This document shows, in pieces, positions 1 to 9,044 of a DNA stretch of 64,000 nt. A program made the translations under genes and the position numbers. The number at the start of each line of letters is the position of its first letter. The first letter of the stretch is position 1. Origin of the DNA: Mariniblastus sp. (GTDB taxonomy: Bacteria > Planctomycetota > Planctomycetia > Pirellulales > Pirellulaceae); NCBI GenBank assembly GCA_029251085.1, contig JAQXDZ010000032.1, forward strand, positions 62,001 through 126,000, written 5' to 3'. Under the pieces are notes generated by a model. The model was given only the letters and a program-made list of their open reading frames with translations, searched no databases and had not been told where the DNA came from.

Positions 1-966
1 GGGCACGATTTTCGTCCAGATTACACACGCGTGGGAGAGATTCGGCATCGCCTAGGAAACCCTACAACTATCGCATTGACGGCGACGGCAACTCCCGAGG
101 TTCAAGCGGACATTGTCAAACAGCTAAATTTGGAACCTCCAACGGTAGAGTTGTTTCACGAGGGTATCGACCGGCCAAACTTAGACTTAAATGTCGAACA
201 AGTTTGGGATGATGACGCGAAATACGAAACGATTGTCAAAGCACGGACAAATACGGATGGATGTGGAATTGTTTATTTCACATTGATCCGAAAGTTAATG
301 GAATTTAGTGACCGACTGTGGGCCGACAAGATTCCGCATTTAATTTATCACGGAGATTTACCGAGATCGCGGCGAAAGTCACTTCAGGAATCTTTCATGA
401 CCGAACCGGGGCATCTTGTATTGGCAACCAATGCGTTCGGAATGGGCGTCGATAAAGAAGATATTAGATATGTCTTACACGCAGATTTGCCAGGTTCATT
501 GGAGTCGTATTATCAGGAAATCGGCAGAGCCGGACGAGATGGAAAACCTTCACAGTGCGTACTGTTGTATGACGAACGCGACCTTGCAACTCAGATGGAA
601 TTTATGAACTGGAGCAATCCAGACGCAGAGTTTTACCAACGCGTTCACGATTTTTTAAAAAATGAAACTGAAAAAATAAATGCTTTTGGAATTGATTGGC
701 TGAGAGAACGAATTCATTATAAACAAAAACATGATCGTCGTTTGGAAACAGCGTTAGCCATGATGGACCGCTGGGGCGTCATCGAGGGAACACTTCAACC
801 TCTCAAAGTCAAAGTAATTAGTGAACTGCCAGAACACTTAAAAGACAGCGCAGGTCTCGCTGAGAAGTTGAAAAGAGATCAGTCAAAGTTGCTTACGATG
901 TTGCAATACGTTAAACATCAGGGTGATCGAAAACAGTATATCCATGATTATTTTGGGATTAACTGA
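1..966 (+). CDS. RecQ-family ATP-dependent DNA helicase, C-terminal part (5' end cut by window edge)
   Basis: The frame is open from base 1, and the first residues read GHDFRPDY, a signature at the end of RecQ helicase domain 1. Then follow motif III (ALTATAT), the second RecA-like domain, and motifs V and VI (ATNAFGMGVDKEDIRYV; YYQEIGRAGRDG). RecQ helicases unwind forked and recombining DNA with 3'-5' polarity using ATP. The Walker A and DEAH motifs lie outside the window. The chain ends with YIHDYFGIN, where many RecQ proteins continue with a four-cysteine zinc module and an HRDC domain. Neither is present and no cysteines occur in this tail, so this is a short RecQ/RecS-like form. The true start lies upstream of the window. 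Confidence 0.93.
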   Translation, partial: GHDFRPDYTRVGEIRHRLGNPTTIALTATATPEVQADIVKQLNLEPPTVELFHEGIDRPNLDLNVEQVWDDDAKYETIVKARTNTDGCGIVYFTLIRKLMEFSDRLWADKIPHLIYHGDLPRSRRKSLQESFMTEPGHLVLATNAFGMGVDKEDIRYVLHADLPGSLESYYQEIGRAGRDGKPSQCVLLYDERDLATQMEFMNWSNPDAEFYQRVHDFLKNETEKINAFGIDWLRERIHYKQKHDRRLETALAMMDRWGVIEGTLQPLKVKVISELPEHLKDSAGLAEKLKRDQSKLLTMLQYVKHQGDRKQYIHDYFGIN

Positions 967-1031
967 ACATATTATTTCAACTGATTTAATAGCCGCTCGC
1001 TACTCGTCAAACGCATCAAGGGAATGAGTTA

Positions 1032-1805
1032 ATGGGATTCGTGGTAACTCCGCAGCAACAACGTGAATTCAGCGAAGACGGTTACTTAATCGTGCCGGGT
1101 TTGTTAGATCAGCGTGAAACAAATCTGTTAATGACAGTCGCTAAATCAGATCGTGCGAGTTTGACCGGGGCCTACGCCAAGAAAGATGCTTCCGGTGGCG
1201 AAAGCCGCCTGGTTGTTCATAACGAACTTGACCATTCTCCTTACGCGGCGATCGTTCGAAGCCAGCGAATTGTCATGGCAATGCAGTCGTTGTTAGCTGA
1301 CGAAGTCTATCACTACCACCATAAAATGATGCTGAAAGAACCGCTCATTGGTGGAGCGTGGGAATGGCATCAGGATTATGGTTATTGGTACGACAATGGC
1401 TGCCTTTACCCTGATATGGCGAGTTGTTTAATCGCAGTCGATCGGGCGACACAGGAAAATGGTTGTTTACAGGTGGTCCGTGGATCTCACAAACTGGGGC
1501 GACTTGAGCACGGGAAGACGGGAGGGCAAACAGGCGCCAATCTCGAACGCGTGGCAGCGGTACTCGAACGTTTAGAACTGGTTTATTGTGAATTGTCGCC
1601 CGGCGATGCAATTTTCTTTCACGGTAATACGCTCCATCGGTCGGATCAAAACAAAAGCCAACATTCGCGTTGGTCGTTAATTTGTTGTTACAACACAAAA
1701 CACAATAATCCTTATGTCGAAAGCAAACATCCAAGTTACGAGCCTTTGGAAATTTGGAATGATCAAGATGTCGCCAAGCACCTGGAATCTCACCTCTCAG
1801 AGTAG
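1032..1805 (+). CDS. Phytanoyl-CoA dioxygenase (PhyH) family protein
   Basis: A 257-residue cytosolic protein without a signal peptide. The N-terminus (QQREFSEDGYLIVPGLL) is the typical PhyH opening. The Fe(II) ligands appear as H-x-D in WEWHQDYGYW and a distal His in FFHGNTLHRSDQN; the Arg in SRWSLICCYN would bind 2-oxoglutarate. Members are Fe(II)/2-oxoglutarate-dependent hydroxylases of varied small molecules, and planctomycetes carry many of them; the substrate cannot be read from sequence. The ATG at 1032 is preceded by GGGAATGAG. A Gfo/Idh/MocA oxidoreductase follows 95 bases downstream on the same strand, so the two may act on the same sugar-like or polyol metabolite (inference). Confidence 0.88.
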   Translation: MGFVVTPQQQREFSEDGYLIVPGLLDQRETNLLMTVAKSDRASLTGAYAKKDASGGESRLVVHNELDHSPYAAIVRSQRIVMAMQSLLADEVYHYHHKMMLKEPLIGGAWEWHQDYGYWYDNGCLYPDMASCLIAVDRATQENGCLQVVRGSHKLGRLEHGKTGGQTGANLERVAAVLERLELVYCELSPGDAIFFHGNTLHRSDQNKSQHSRWSLICCYNTKHNNPYVESKHPSYEPLEIWNDQDVAKHLESHLSE

Positions 1806-1900
1806 CGGTCTTGGGGATCCAATGTGGTCTCACTCGGTAGCAGTAGTCTGATGAAACTATGTCCATCCAGTCGGTAACCAACCCCTAAGCGGAGAAGAAA

Positions 1901-3088
1901 ATGCGAGTTTGTTTGTTAGGTGCGGGACTAATCGGCATGTTTTATACGATGTCGCTGCACGGAAAACGCGGACGAGATCGTGTATCGGTGGTCTACTCAA
2001 GAACTCAAAAGTCGGCCGATCAATTTGCAAAGCAGTGGGAAATACCAGTCGCAACCAACGATATGATGGCGGCAATTGAACGCGATGACATCGACGTCGT
2101 GATTGTGGCTCTGCCTAATCACCTTCACAAATCGGCTGTGATGGCCGCCGCTGCTGCCGGCAAACCGGTGCTGTGTACTAAACCACTCGGACGCACAGCA
2201 GCCGAGGCGCAGGAGATGATGGAAGCGGTTGAAGCAGCGGGTGTGTTTGCTGGATATCTCGAAGACTTGGTTTATACACCAAAGACTCTCAAGGCGTTAA
2301 AGTCCGTTCGTGGGGGAGCGATTGGAGATGTGCTGTGGGTTCGGTCGCGCGAGACGCATCCCGGTCCGCATAGCGATTGGTTTTGGAATCAGGAAATGTC
2401 AGGCGGTGGAGCGATAATCGATATGGGTTGTCATTGCATCGAAATCGCCCGTAATTTTATTGGAAAAGATATTCGCCCTGTGGAAGTAGTTTGCTGGGCG
2501 GATACACAAGTTCACCCAATCGAAACAGAAGACCATGCGATTGGTATGGTTCGTTATGAAAATGGCGCGATCGGCCAATTTGAAGTCAGCTGGGCATTCC
2601 GCGGTGGAATGGACCTCCGCGATGAAGTTGCAGGCACTGAGGGTACGATTTGGTTAAATCACTGGTTGCGAACGGGCATGGAAATGTTTTCCGCCGGAGG
2701 GGAGGCGGATTATGTTGCAGAAAAAGCCGAATCTTCTAAAGGGTGGCTGTTTCCGGTTGGGGATGAACCAAGTGCGTTAGGCTACGTCGATATGTTTACC
2801 GACGTGCTCGATGCGCTGGAGCAGGGCAGGGAACCATCGGAAACTTTTTACGATGGCTACGTCGTCAATGCGATCATGGATGCCGCCTATCAGTCGGTAA
2901 AATCGAAACGATGGGAGTCAATCGAGTTACCGGTTTGGCGAGGTCAAGAGCAAGCGGACCATATTTCAGTAAGTCGGGATTTTGATGATGAACACCACCT
3001 GGTAAAACAAGAGCGAATGCCCGATGGTTCCACAAAGGTGATCTTGAAAAACAAAACGACCGGTGAAATTAGCCAGAAAATTATCTAG
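1901..3088 (+). CDS. Gfo/Idh/MocA family NAD(P)-dependent oxidoreductase
   Basis: A 395-residue protein. The N-terminal Rossmann fold has GAGLIG at residues 7-12 and [15 protein letters not shown], and the family EKP motif appears as the variant TKPLG. The C-terminal α/β domain has the conserved [16 protein letters not shown] helix, in which the His is usually the catalytic residue. Family members oxidise or reduce hydroxyls of sugars, inositols or related compounds. There is no Tat or Sec signal, unlike many planctomycete paralogues, so it should be cytosolic. A good ribosome binding site (GGAGAAG) lies just before the ATG. It follows the PhyH gene closely and is probably co-transcribed. The last ~50 residues are a charged tail. 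The substrate is unknown. Confidence 0.92.
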   Translation: MRVCLLGAGLIGMFYTMSLHGKRGRDRVSVVYSRTQKSADQFAKQWEIPVATNDMMAAIERDDIDVVIVALPNHLHKSAVMAAAAAGKPVLCTKPLGRTAAEAQEMMEAVEAAGVFAGYLEDLVYTPKTLKALKSVRGGAIGDVLWVRSRETHPGPHSDWFWNQEMSGGGAIIDMGCHCIEIARNFIGKDIRPVEVVCWADTQVHPIETEDHAIGMVRYENGAIGQFEVSWAFRGGMDLRDEVAGTEGTIWLNHWLRTGMEMFSAGGEADYVAEKAESSKGWLFPVGDEPSALGYVDMFTDVLDALEQGREPSETFYDGYVVNAIMDAAYQSVKSKRWESIELPVWRGQEQADHISVSRDFDDEHHLVKQERMPDGSTKVILKNKTTGEISQKII

Positions 3089-3115
3089 TGATTTTCTAAT
3101 TTCATCGGTGGTCGT

Positions 3116-3886
3116 TTAACGCAGCTCCAATAGTTCGCTGACATCGTAACGACTTGCCACGTGTACTGGAAAATCATCTCCTAAAATTTCGCGGTGAATC
3201 TCGCGAGCACGAGCGGGTTCGTTATTTTCTTCGGAAAGATGGCAAAGACAGGCCCATTGAAGACGTTCGGTTTTTGTTTGCTTCAATAACATCGCTGAAT
3301 CTTTGTTGGAGAGATGCCCTCCATCTCCGCTAATTCGTGATTTTAAATGCTCCGGATAGGGTCCGTTTTCAAGCATCTCCGTATCGTAATTACTTTCAAT
3401 GATGACAGCGTCCAGCGATTTTAAAACATCCCGCAACCCATCAAATGCATGCCCTAAATCAGTCAAAATTCCAACACGATGTTTTTGATCTTCGACAACA
3501 AATGCAACGCCGTCGACACTATCGTGCGGTGTCGGAATCGAGTGAACCGTAACAGAGCCAAACGACTGAGAATTTCCGGCAGTAAACAGTCGAATACGAT
3601 CGAGTTTGCCGATTTTCTGATTGCGTTGAACCGCGTCTAGTGTTCGGCGGGTAATGTAAACCGGCATTCCAAATTTTCGCTGGAAAACGCCGACCGCGCG
3701 AGTGTGGTCACTATGGTCGTGGGAAATAAACAGTGCGTCGACGTCGCGAATGTCTCGATCGTGGTGGGCAAGTCTTATTTCGGCTTGTTTCCCGCTGATG
3801 CCAGCGTCAAACAGGAGCTTAATGTCCCCTGATTCGACGTAAAAACAATTTCCGTTACTTCCGGATTGAAGAGATACTACTTTCAT
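3116..3886 (-). CDS. MBL-fold metallo-hydrolase (YycJ/WalJ-like)
   Basis: A 256-residue metallo-β-lactamase-fold protein. The chain opens SLQSGSNGNCFYV, typical of the YycJ/WalJ group. The metal-binding motif H-x-H-x-D-H is at residues 56-61 (HDHSDH), followed by further conserved ligands in ILTDLGHA and LCHLSEENN. YycJ-type enzymes are predicted 5'-3' DNA exonucleases linked to mismatch repair or to coordination of replication and cell division; that role is family knowledge. An in-frame TTG at 3895 would add three residues, but the ATG at 3886 is preferred. No clear Shine-Dalgarno sequence is visible for either. The gene converges on the oxidoreductase ending at 3088 and stands alone. Confidence 0.9.
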   Translation of the reverse strand: MKVVSLQSGSNGNCFYVESGDIKLLFDAGISGKQAEIRLAHHDRDIRDVDALFISHDHSDHTRAVGVFQRKFGMPVYITRRTLDAVQRNQKIGKLDRIRLFTAGNSQSFGSVTVHSIPTPHDSVDGVAFVVEDQKHRVGILTDLGHAFDGLRDVLKSLDAVIIESNYDTEMLENGPYPEHLKSRISGDGGHLSNKDSAMLLKQTKTERLQWACLCHLSEENNEPARAREIHREILGDDFPVHVASRYDVSELLELR

Positions 3887-4090
3887 AGACGTCAATTTTA
3901 TGGTGACAATTCAGTTTGACTAGACGACGGCTTTGGAAACTAGTTCTATGTGAAGTAATCGACGAACTGGAATCAAAATCGCATTAGGAACGCCGATGGA
4001 ATCTTAGGCACGGATCTATTTTTTTAAAAAAGGTGAATAAGTAATGCGAAAAAAGCTAAACTAGCTGAATCAATTCATTTCTTTCGTGAA

Positions 4091-4927
4091 GTGGGTAGCA
4101 AATACACTTCGCCGGCTGAGGGTCAGTTGACCAATCATATCGACAGTTATCGAAATACAGAATTACCGAAACATCAACATGAACCGGTAGATCCCCGACT
4201 TGTTGTGTCGATTGTAATCCCGTTCTTCAATGAATCTCAAACCCTCGAGACCTTGGTGAATCGTGTAGTTGACAATCCTTTCTCCAAAGAGATTGTCCTC
4301 GTGGATGATGGCAGCACAGACGATTCTCTTGCCATAGCGCAGCGGCTTGCCGCTCAACACTCAACTAGCCCGGATGGTTTTGCTAATCGGTTAATTGTAA
4401 AAGTACATGAAAAAAACATTGGAAAGGGTGCCGCGCTGAAGACAGGCCTGTTGAGTGTTAGTGGTGAGGTGGTTGTTTTACAGGATGCGGATTTGGAATA
4501 TCATCCCGAAGAGATTTTGCAACTAATTCAACCGATCATGGATGGTCAAGCGGATGTGGTGTATGGGAGTCGGTTTATTAACAGGGGCTCGGATCAATCT
4601 CGCAATCAGTCCTCTGGCTATCGCTCCAATTACATTGCCAATCAAGTCATCACCCGTTTCTCAAATTTGTTAACCGGCCTGAACCTGACCGACATCGAAA
4701 CTGGTTACAAAGTCTTCACTCGGGAAGTGGCCCAGAAACTCGCTCCGGCGCTAGTGAGCCGAAGTTTTGCGATCGAGCCGGAAATTACGGCGAGGATCGC
4801 CAAACAAAAAGTGCGGGTAGTTGAAGTACCGATCAGCTATTCCAGTCGAACCTATCAAGAGGGAAAGAAGATCGGCTGGTGGGATGGGATCAAGGCGTTA
4901 CTGACGATTCTTCGGTTTGCAGTCTGA
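4091..4927 (+). CDS. Glycosyltransferase family 2 (DPM1/DPG-synthase-like)
   Basis: A 278-residue GT-A glycosyltransferase. After ~40 variable residues it shows VSIVIPFFNESQTLE, then EIVLVDDGSTDDS (nucleotide-sugar binding), the DxD-type DADLEYHPEEI, VVYGSRF, and GYKVF followed by an acceptor-side EPEITARI. This pattern matches polyprenyl-phosphate mannosyl- or glucosyl-transferases, which move a sugar from a nucleotide donor to a membrane lipid. There are no C-terminal transmembrane helices, so it would act at the inner membrane surface from the cytosol. The start is a GTG at 4091 with no in-frame ATG before the catalytic domain. The stop lies only two bases from that of the convergent P-protein gene. 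Confidence 0.9.
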   Translation: MGSKYTSPAEGQLTNHIDSYRNTELPKHQHEPVDPRLVVSIVIPFFNESQTLETLVNRVVDNPFSKEIVLVDDGSTDDSLAIAQRLAAQHSTSPDGFANRLIVKVHEKNIGKGAALKTGLLSVSGEVVVLQDADLEYHPEEILQLIQPIMDGQADVVYGSRFINRGSDQSRNQSSGYRSNYIANQVITRFSNLLTGLNLTDIETGYKVFTREVAQKLAPALVSRSFAIEPEITARIAKQKVRVVEVPISYSSRTYQEGKKIGWWDGIKALLTILRFAV

Positions 4928-4929
4928 GT

Positions 4930-7158
4930 TTAGAGAACTCTCTGGCTTGCCGGAAAACTGCCGAGGACGGTTAAATTTTTACAGTGGGCACGAGCCTCAC
5001 CGATGATTTGAGCAATCGCTGAATTAGTGCGGTGCCCCTCGATGTCAATAAAAAATGTGTAATCCCAGTTTTCTTCTCGACTGGGGCGTTTTTCCAGATG
5101 GGTGAGATTGATTGAGTTTCGTTTGAAAACTTCAAGCACATCCATCAAAGCTCCCGATCGATCAGTGGTAGTAAACATGATGGAAGTTTTATCGTTACCG
5201 GAGATTAGAGTTTTGCTCTTCGATAAAATCAAAAATCGAGTCATGTTACTTTGTCGATCTTCGATGGCTTCAAAAAGTGGCCGAAGGCCGTAAATCTCGC
5301 CGGCCAAGGAAGAACCAATCGCTGCGACTCCGCAGTCAGGATCGTTATCTATTTCAGCTTTTGCTTTCATGGTTGCCAACGCAGTACTCTCGGTTGGTAC
5401 ACGCATGGCCTGTGGATATTGAGTGCTCAGCCAATTTCGACATTGCTCAAAAACACCTGGTTTCGAGTAAATTTTCTTTACTTGTTCTGGTTTGCAATTG
5501 GCAAGAAGACAGAACCGAATTTGAAATTTCACTTCACCATAAATATTTAATTGATCGTGAAGGTCGATGAATGAGTCGAGTGTTTCATTGATGCCTCCCA
5601 CGGAACTGTTCTCGACAGGAACGAGTCCGTAATCGATCTCTCCGTTTACTACTTGTTGAAAGACGGTGCGAATCTCACGTGCGGGAATAAAATTCACGCT
5701 CGATCCAAAATGCCGCACAGCAGCTAGGTGTGAAAATTCTCCTTCGGGTCCTAAGAAACCGATGCTTAGAGGTTTCTCAATTGCAAAACTGCCGCTCATC
5801 AATTCGCGATAGATAGATTCAAATGTTTTGTCGGTTAACGGACCGCTGTTCAGAGACTTAATCTTGTTGAGGACAGCGTGTTCGCGGTGAGGTGCATAAA
5901 TTGGAACATCAGATTTTCTTTTGAAATCGCCGACTTTCACAACCAAATTAGCCCGTTCGTTTACCAGGTCGACGACACGTTGATCCATCGTCTCAATCGC
6001 GGGTTCCAATTCTTTCAGTGAAGAATACTGGTTGGAAATTATCTCATTTTGATAGCGGTAATTTTCGTCATAAATTGGAAAGCTTCCGAGGACATGGAGG
6101 CTTTTACAGTAAGCTCGGACCTCACCGAGAATTTCAGCAATTTTTTCATCGTTGGCATGTCCAAGAATATCAACGAAAAAAGTGTAGTCACTTCCAACTT
6201 CGCGACCGGGTCGTTTTTCAATATGACTTAGATTGATGTTGTATCGTTTGAAAACTGAGAGAATATCTACCAAGGAACCAGGCCGGTCGGAGCAAGTAAA
6301 CATCAATGATGCTTTGTCTTTACCGGTAATTTCAGTTTCGCGTTTTGATAAAATTAGAAATCGGGTAATGTTGTTATTGCAATCTTCGATGCCGTCATAC
6401 AGCGTGTTTAACTCATAGAGTTCCCCGGCTTTGCTCGATCCGACAGCCACGACTCCATCCGATGGATTGGCAAGGTAGGCGATTTCAGCCGCACTGGCGG
6501 TACTCTGAGCGGGGATTTGCTGGGCGTTCGGATATTTTTGAGACAGCCACTGTCGGCACTGCGCTAGCGCTTCCCCTTTTGAGTAAATAACTTTGACGTT
6601 GTCAGGGTCACATTTTCCTAAAAGAGAAAATTGAATCGCTAATCGAATTTCTCCGTAAATTGTCAATCGGCCGTGGTAATCAGAAAATGAATCGAGGGTT
6701 TCGATGATTGCACCGCCGGTGCTGTTTTCGATCGGAACAAGTCCATAATCGACATGGCCTCGAGCCACTTCTTCAAACACACCTTCGAGTGCTCTTAGGT
6801 TTTCATAATTGACTGTAGGTCCAAAAAATTTGGAGGCCGCAAGATGGCTGAACGTTCCCTGAGGTCCAAGGTAACCAACCCTTGTTGGCCGTCCTAAGAC
6901 AAAGGCGCCGTTGAGAATTTCTCGATAAGCCCCTTCGAGCGCCGAATTGGGGATCGGGCCTTGGTTTTTGGAAACTACATTTCGGACTGCTTGAACTTCA
7001 GAATGCTGATCAATTCCACGGGCACCAGTTTGAGCCCGATGGATTCGGGCTCGTTCAACCGCCAGTTTTGATCGATCGTTGATCGCCTGAACCAGTCGCT
7101 GATCAACTTCGTCGATAGCGGTTCGCAACTGTAGTAGTGTTTTATCGGTCGCAGACAT
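4930..7158 (-). CDS. pheA: Tandem-duplicated bifunctional P-protein: chorismate mutase-prephenate dehydratase-ACT, twice
   Basis: One uninterrupted 742-residue frame holds two full P-proteins; the usual length is about 360-390 residues. Order: AroQ chorismate mutase 1 (~1-90), prephenate dehydratase 1 (~93-270), ACT 1 (~283-360), mutase 2 (~378-463), dehydratase 2 (~465-645), ACT 2 (~658-735). P-proteins convert chorismate to prephenate and then phenylpyruvate in Phe synthesis; the ACT domain binds Phe for feedback. Both dehydratases keep ENS (144-146, 516-518) and TRF (265-267, 640-642). The GTFS pocket motif of copy 1 is GEFS in copy 2. Both ACT domains have a G-S/A-L motif and EKRP where ESRP is usual. 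Mutase residues are split between copies: copy 1 keeps Arg12 and Arg29 only; copy 2 keeps Arg402, Lys413, Arg425, Glu426, Ser457 and Glu461 but has Glu385 where Arg is expected (E. coli alignment by eye). The ATG at 7158 has only a weak ribosome binding site. Confidence 0.95.
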   Translation of the reverse strand: MSATDKTLLQLRTAIDEVDQRLVQAINDRSKLAVERARIHRAQTGARGIDQHSEVQAVRNVVSKNQGPIPNSALEGAYREILNGAFVLGRPTRVGYLGPQGTFSHLAASKFFGPTVNYENLRALEGVFEEVARGHVDYGLVPIENSTGGAIIETLDSFSDYHGRLTIYGEIRLAIQFSLLGKCDPDNVKVIYSKGEALAQCRQWLSQKYPNAQQIPAQSTASAAEIAYLANPSDGVVAVGSSKAGELYELNTLYDGIEDCNNNITRFLILSKRETEITGKDKASLMFTCSDRPGSLVDILSVFKRYNINLSHIEKRPGREVGSDYTFFVDILGHANDEKIAEILGEVRAYCKSLHVLGSFPIYDENYRYQNEIISNQYSSLKELEPAIETMDQRVVDLVNERANLVVKVGDFKRKSDVPIYAPHREHAVLNKIKSLNSGPLTDKTFESIYRELMSGSFAIEKPLSIGFLGPEGEFSHLAAVRHFGSSVNFIPAREIRTVFQQVVNGEIDYGLVPVENSSVGGINETLDSFIDLHDQLNIYGEVKFQIRFCLLANCKPEQVKKIYSKPGVFEQCRNWLSTQYPQAMRVPTESTALATMKAKAEIDNDPDCGVAAIGSSLAGEIYGLRPLFEAIEDRQSNMTRFLILSKSKTLISGNDKTSIMFTTTDRSGALMDVLEVFKRNSINLTHLEKRPSREENWDYTFFIDIEGHRTNSAIAQIIGEARAHCKNLTVLGSFPASQRVL

Positions 7159-7358
7159 AAATTTATCGGTGGTATTGAAGCGTCATTGGGGATGGAGTAA
7201 CCCGCTATTCTAATGTGAATTGCAGGTTGAACCAATCCAGATTGAACAATACGAATTTGTTAATTCAGTCTCTACGTTTTTTAATATCGCCTTGGGAAAC
7301 GGAGTTTCCGGCCATGGTAGGTTCGCCGGTTAATTACCAGCAGAGCCGTGATTCGATT

Positions 7359-8801
7359 TTAAAGAAAAATATAGCCCTCTTCACCGTGCTGAGTGACATC
7401 GAGGCCGCGTTGCTCTTCTTCCGGGGTCACTCGCAGTCCGATCGTTACATTCAGAAGGGCTAAAAGGATGATTGATCCGACGATGGCAAGACTGGCGGCA
7501 GCCAAAATACTGACCAGTTGGTTCGTCAGCTGCGTGTAGTTCGTAAAGCCGCTTTCAATCAATCCCATGCGGCCTCCTTCTAGTTCGCCAGTGATGGAAC
7601 GACTGGCAAACACGCCGGTCAAAATTGCGCCAACGCCTCCGCCTACGCCATGTACGCCGAAAGCGTCGAGCGCGTCGTCATATTGAAATCTTTTCTTAAG
7701 CGATGTGCAGGCAAAGAAGCAAACAATGCCGGCGACGAAGCCGAGGACAATTCCTCCCATTGCGGTGACGGACCCGCAGGCTGGTGTGATACAAACCAAT
7801 CCAGCCACTGCGCCAGAACAGGCGCCTAAAACGGTTGCCTTGCCTCGTAATAGCCATTCGGCACCCGCCCAGGCGATCACTCCCGCGGCCGCAGCGAAGT
7901 GGGTTGAGACGAACGCGTTTACTGCACCGGTGCCCGCTGAAAGCGAACTACCGGCATTGAACCCAAACCAACCAACCCAGAGAAGAGCCGTGCCGATGCA
8001 TGTATAAGTCAAATTATGAGGTGGCATCTGGTCTTTTCTAAACCCAATTCGTGAGCCAACAAAAATGGCGCAAACAAGTGCGGACACACCGGAACTAATA
8101 TGCACAACGGTCCCGCCTGCGAAGTCGAGAGCAGGATATTTTGCTTCCGGGTTCCACTCGCATAACCAACCGGCATCACTCCACACCCAATGACAGATCG
8201 GGCAGTAAATTAATAAACCCCACAGAACCATGAAAATACACATGCTTGAAAATTTAAGTCGTTCGGCAAAGGCTCCGCAGATAAGCGCCGGAGTAATGAT
8301 GAAGAACATTCCTTGGAAACACATGAAAATAGAAGTTGGCAAAGTTCCTGTCGCAGGCGTAACAATTTCGCCATCAACAAACGAAGGGGTGACACCGGCC
8401 AGAAGAACATGGTCGAAGTTGCCGAAATAAGGATTTGTCCCGCCGAATGCCAAGCTATACCCAACCACAGCCCATAAGATCGACATTAATCCCATCAAGA
8501 AAATACATTGCATCATTATGCTGAGGATATTTTTCTTACGAACCAGTCCACCATAAAATAAGGCTAAACCCGGTGCGGTCATCATCAGAACCAACGCTGA
8601 ACAGACCAGCATCCACGCAATGTCAGCAGAAACGAACTCGGCTGGTGCTTCAGCGCCGATCGATTCTTCACCGAGACCATCGAGGAGGCTAGCGGGATTG
8701 GCTGTGTTTGCCGATGTTTCTTGAGCAACTAAAACGTGACAGTTCTGAGTTCCAATGACTAAGGCAATCAGCACTGTAATTGAGCGAATGATAACGCCCA
8801 T
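7359..8801 (-). CDS. amt: Ammonium transporter (Amt/MEP/Rh family), first copy
   Basis: A 480-residue membrane protein with an N-terminal signal peptide (to about VLVAQETS) and then about eleven transmembrane helices, as in Amt channels. Family marks include LALFYGGLVRKKN in the first helix, DFAGGTVVHISSG with the first pore His, PPHNLTYTCIGTALLWVGWFGFNAGSS, and a second pore His in LDAFGVHGVGGG. Amt trimers conduct NH4+/NH3 across the inner membrane. The cytosolic tail ends QHGEEGYIFL, matching the GlnK-contact tail of many Amts, but no glnK/glnB gene is adjacent. TAGAGGAG sits just before the ATG, a strong ribosome binding site. A second, divergent Amt gene lies at 51194-52696. Confidence 0.96.
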   Translation of the reverse strand: MGVIIRSITVLIALVIGTQNCHVLVAQETSANTANPASLLDGLGEESIGAEAPAEFVSADIAWMLVCSALVLMMTAPGLALFYGGLVRKKNILSIMMQCIFLMGLMSILWAVVGYSLAFGGTNPYFGNFDHVLLAGVTPSFVDGEIVTPATGTLPTSIFMCFQGMFFIITPALICGAFAERLKFSSMCIFMVLWGLLIYCPICHWVWSDAGWLCEWNPEAKYPALDFAGGTVVHISSGVSALVCAIFVGSRIGFRKDQMPPHNLTYTCIGTALLWVGWFGFNAGSSLSAGTGAVNAFVSTHFAAAAGVIAWAGAEWLLRGKATVLGACSGAVAGLVCITPACGSVTAMGGIVLGFVAGIVCFFACTSLKKRFQYDDALDAFGVHGVGGGVGAILTGVFASRSITGELEGGRMGLIESGFTNYTQLTNQLVSILAAASLAIVGSIILLALLNVTIGLRVTPEEEQRGLDVTQHGEEGYIFL

Positions 8802-9044
8802 GACACAACTCCTCTAAGAATTTCCATGCCGCCAGCCAGATACTTTGCAGAGGCTGTCGAGCTTACGTTTGAAGACGATTGTTGATCTAGCGAAATCTAA
8901 ATCGAAACAACATCTAACCTTGGGATGCCGTGAATGTCAACTCGCTCAAGCGGTTGCTCGACAGTTGCCGCGCATTAATCACGCTCTATTTCGTGTATCA
9001 AAATGAGGGTGGAAATAATCACCCGCAACACGCGTTAATGGCGT

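Noticed and set aside
1345-1881. 178-residue minus-strand frame antisense to the PhyH gene
   Set aside because: It lies mostly inside the PhyH coding region, has no ribosome binding site and resembles no family; a shadow frame.
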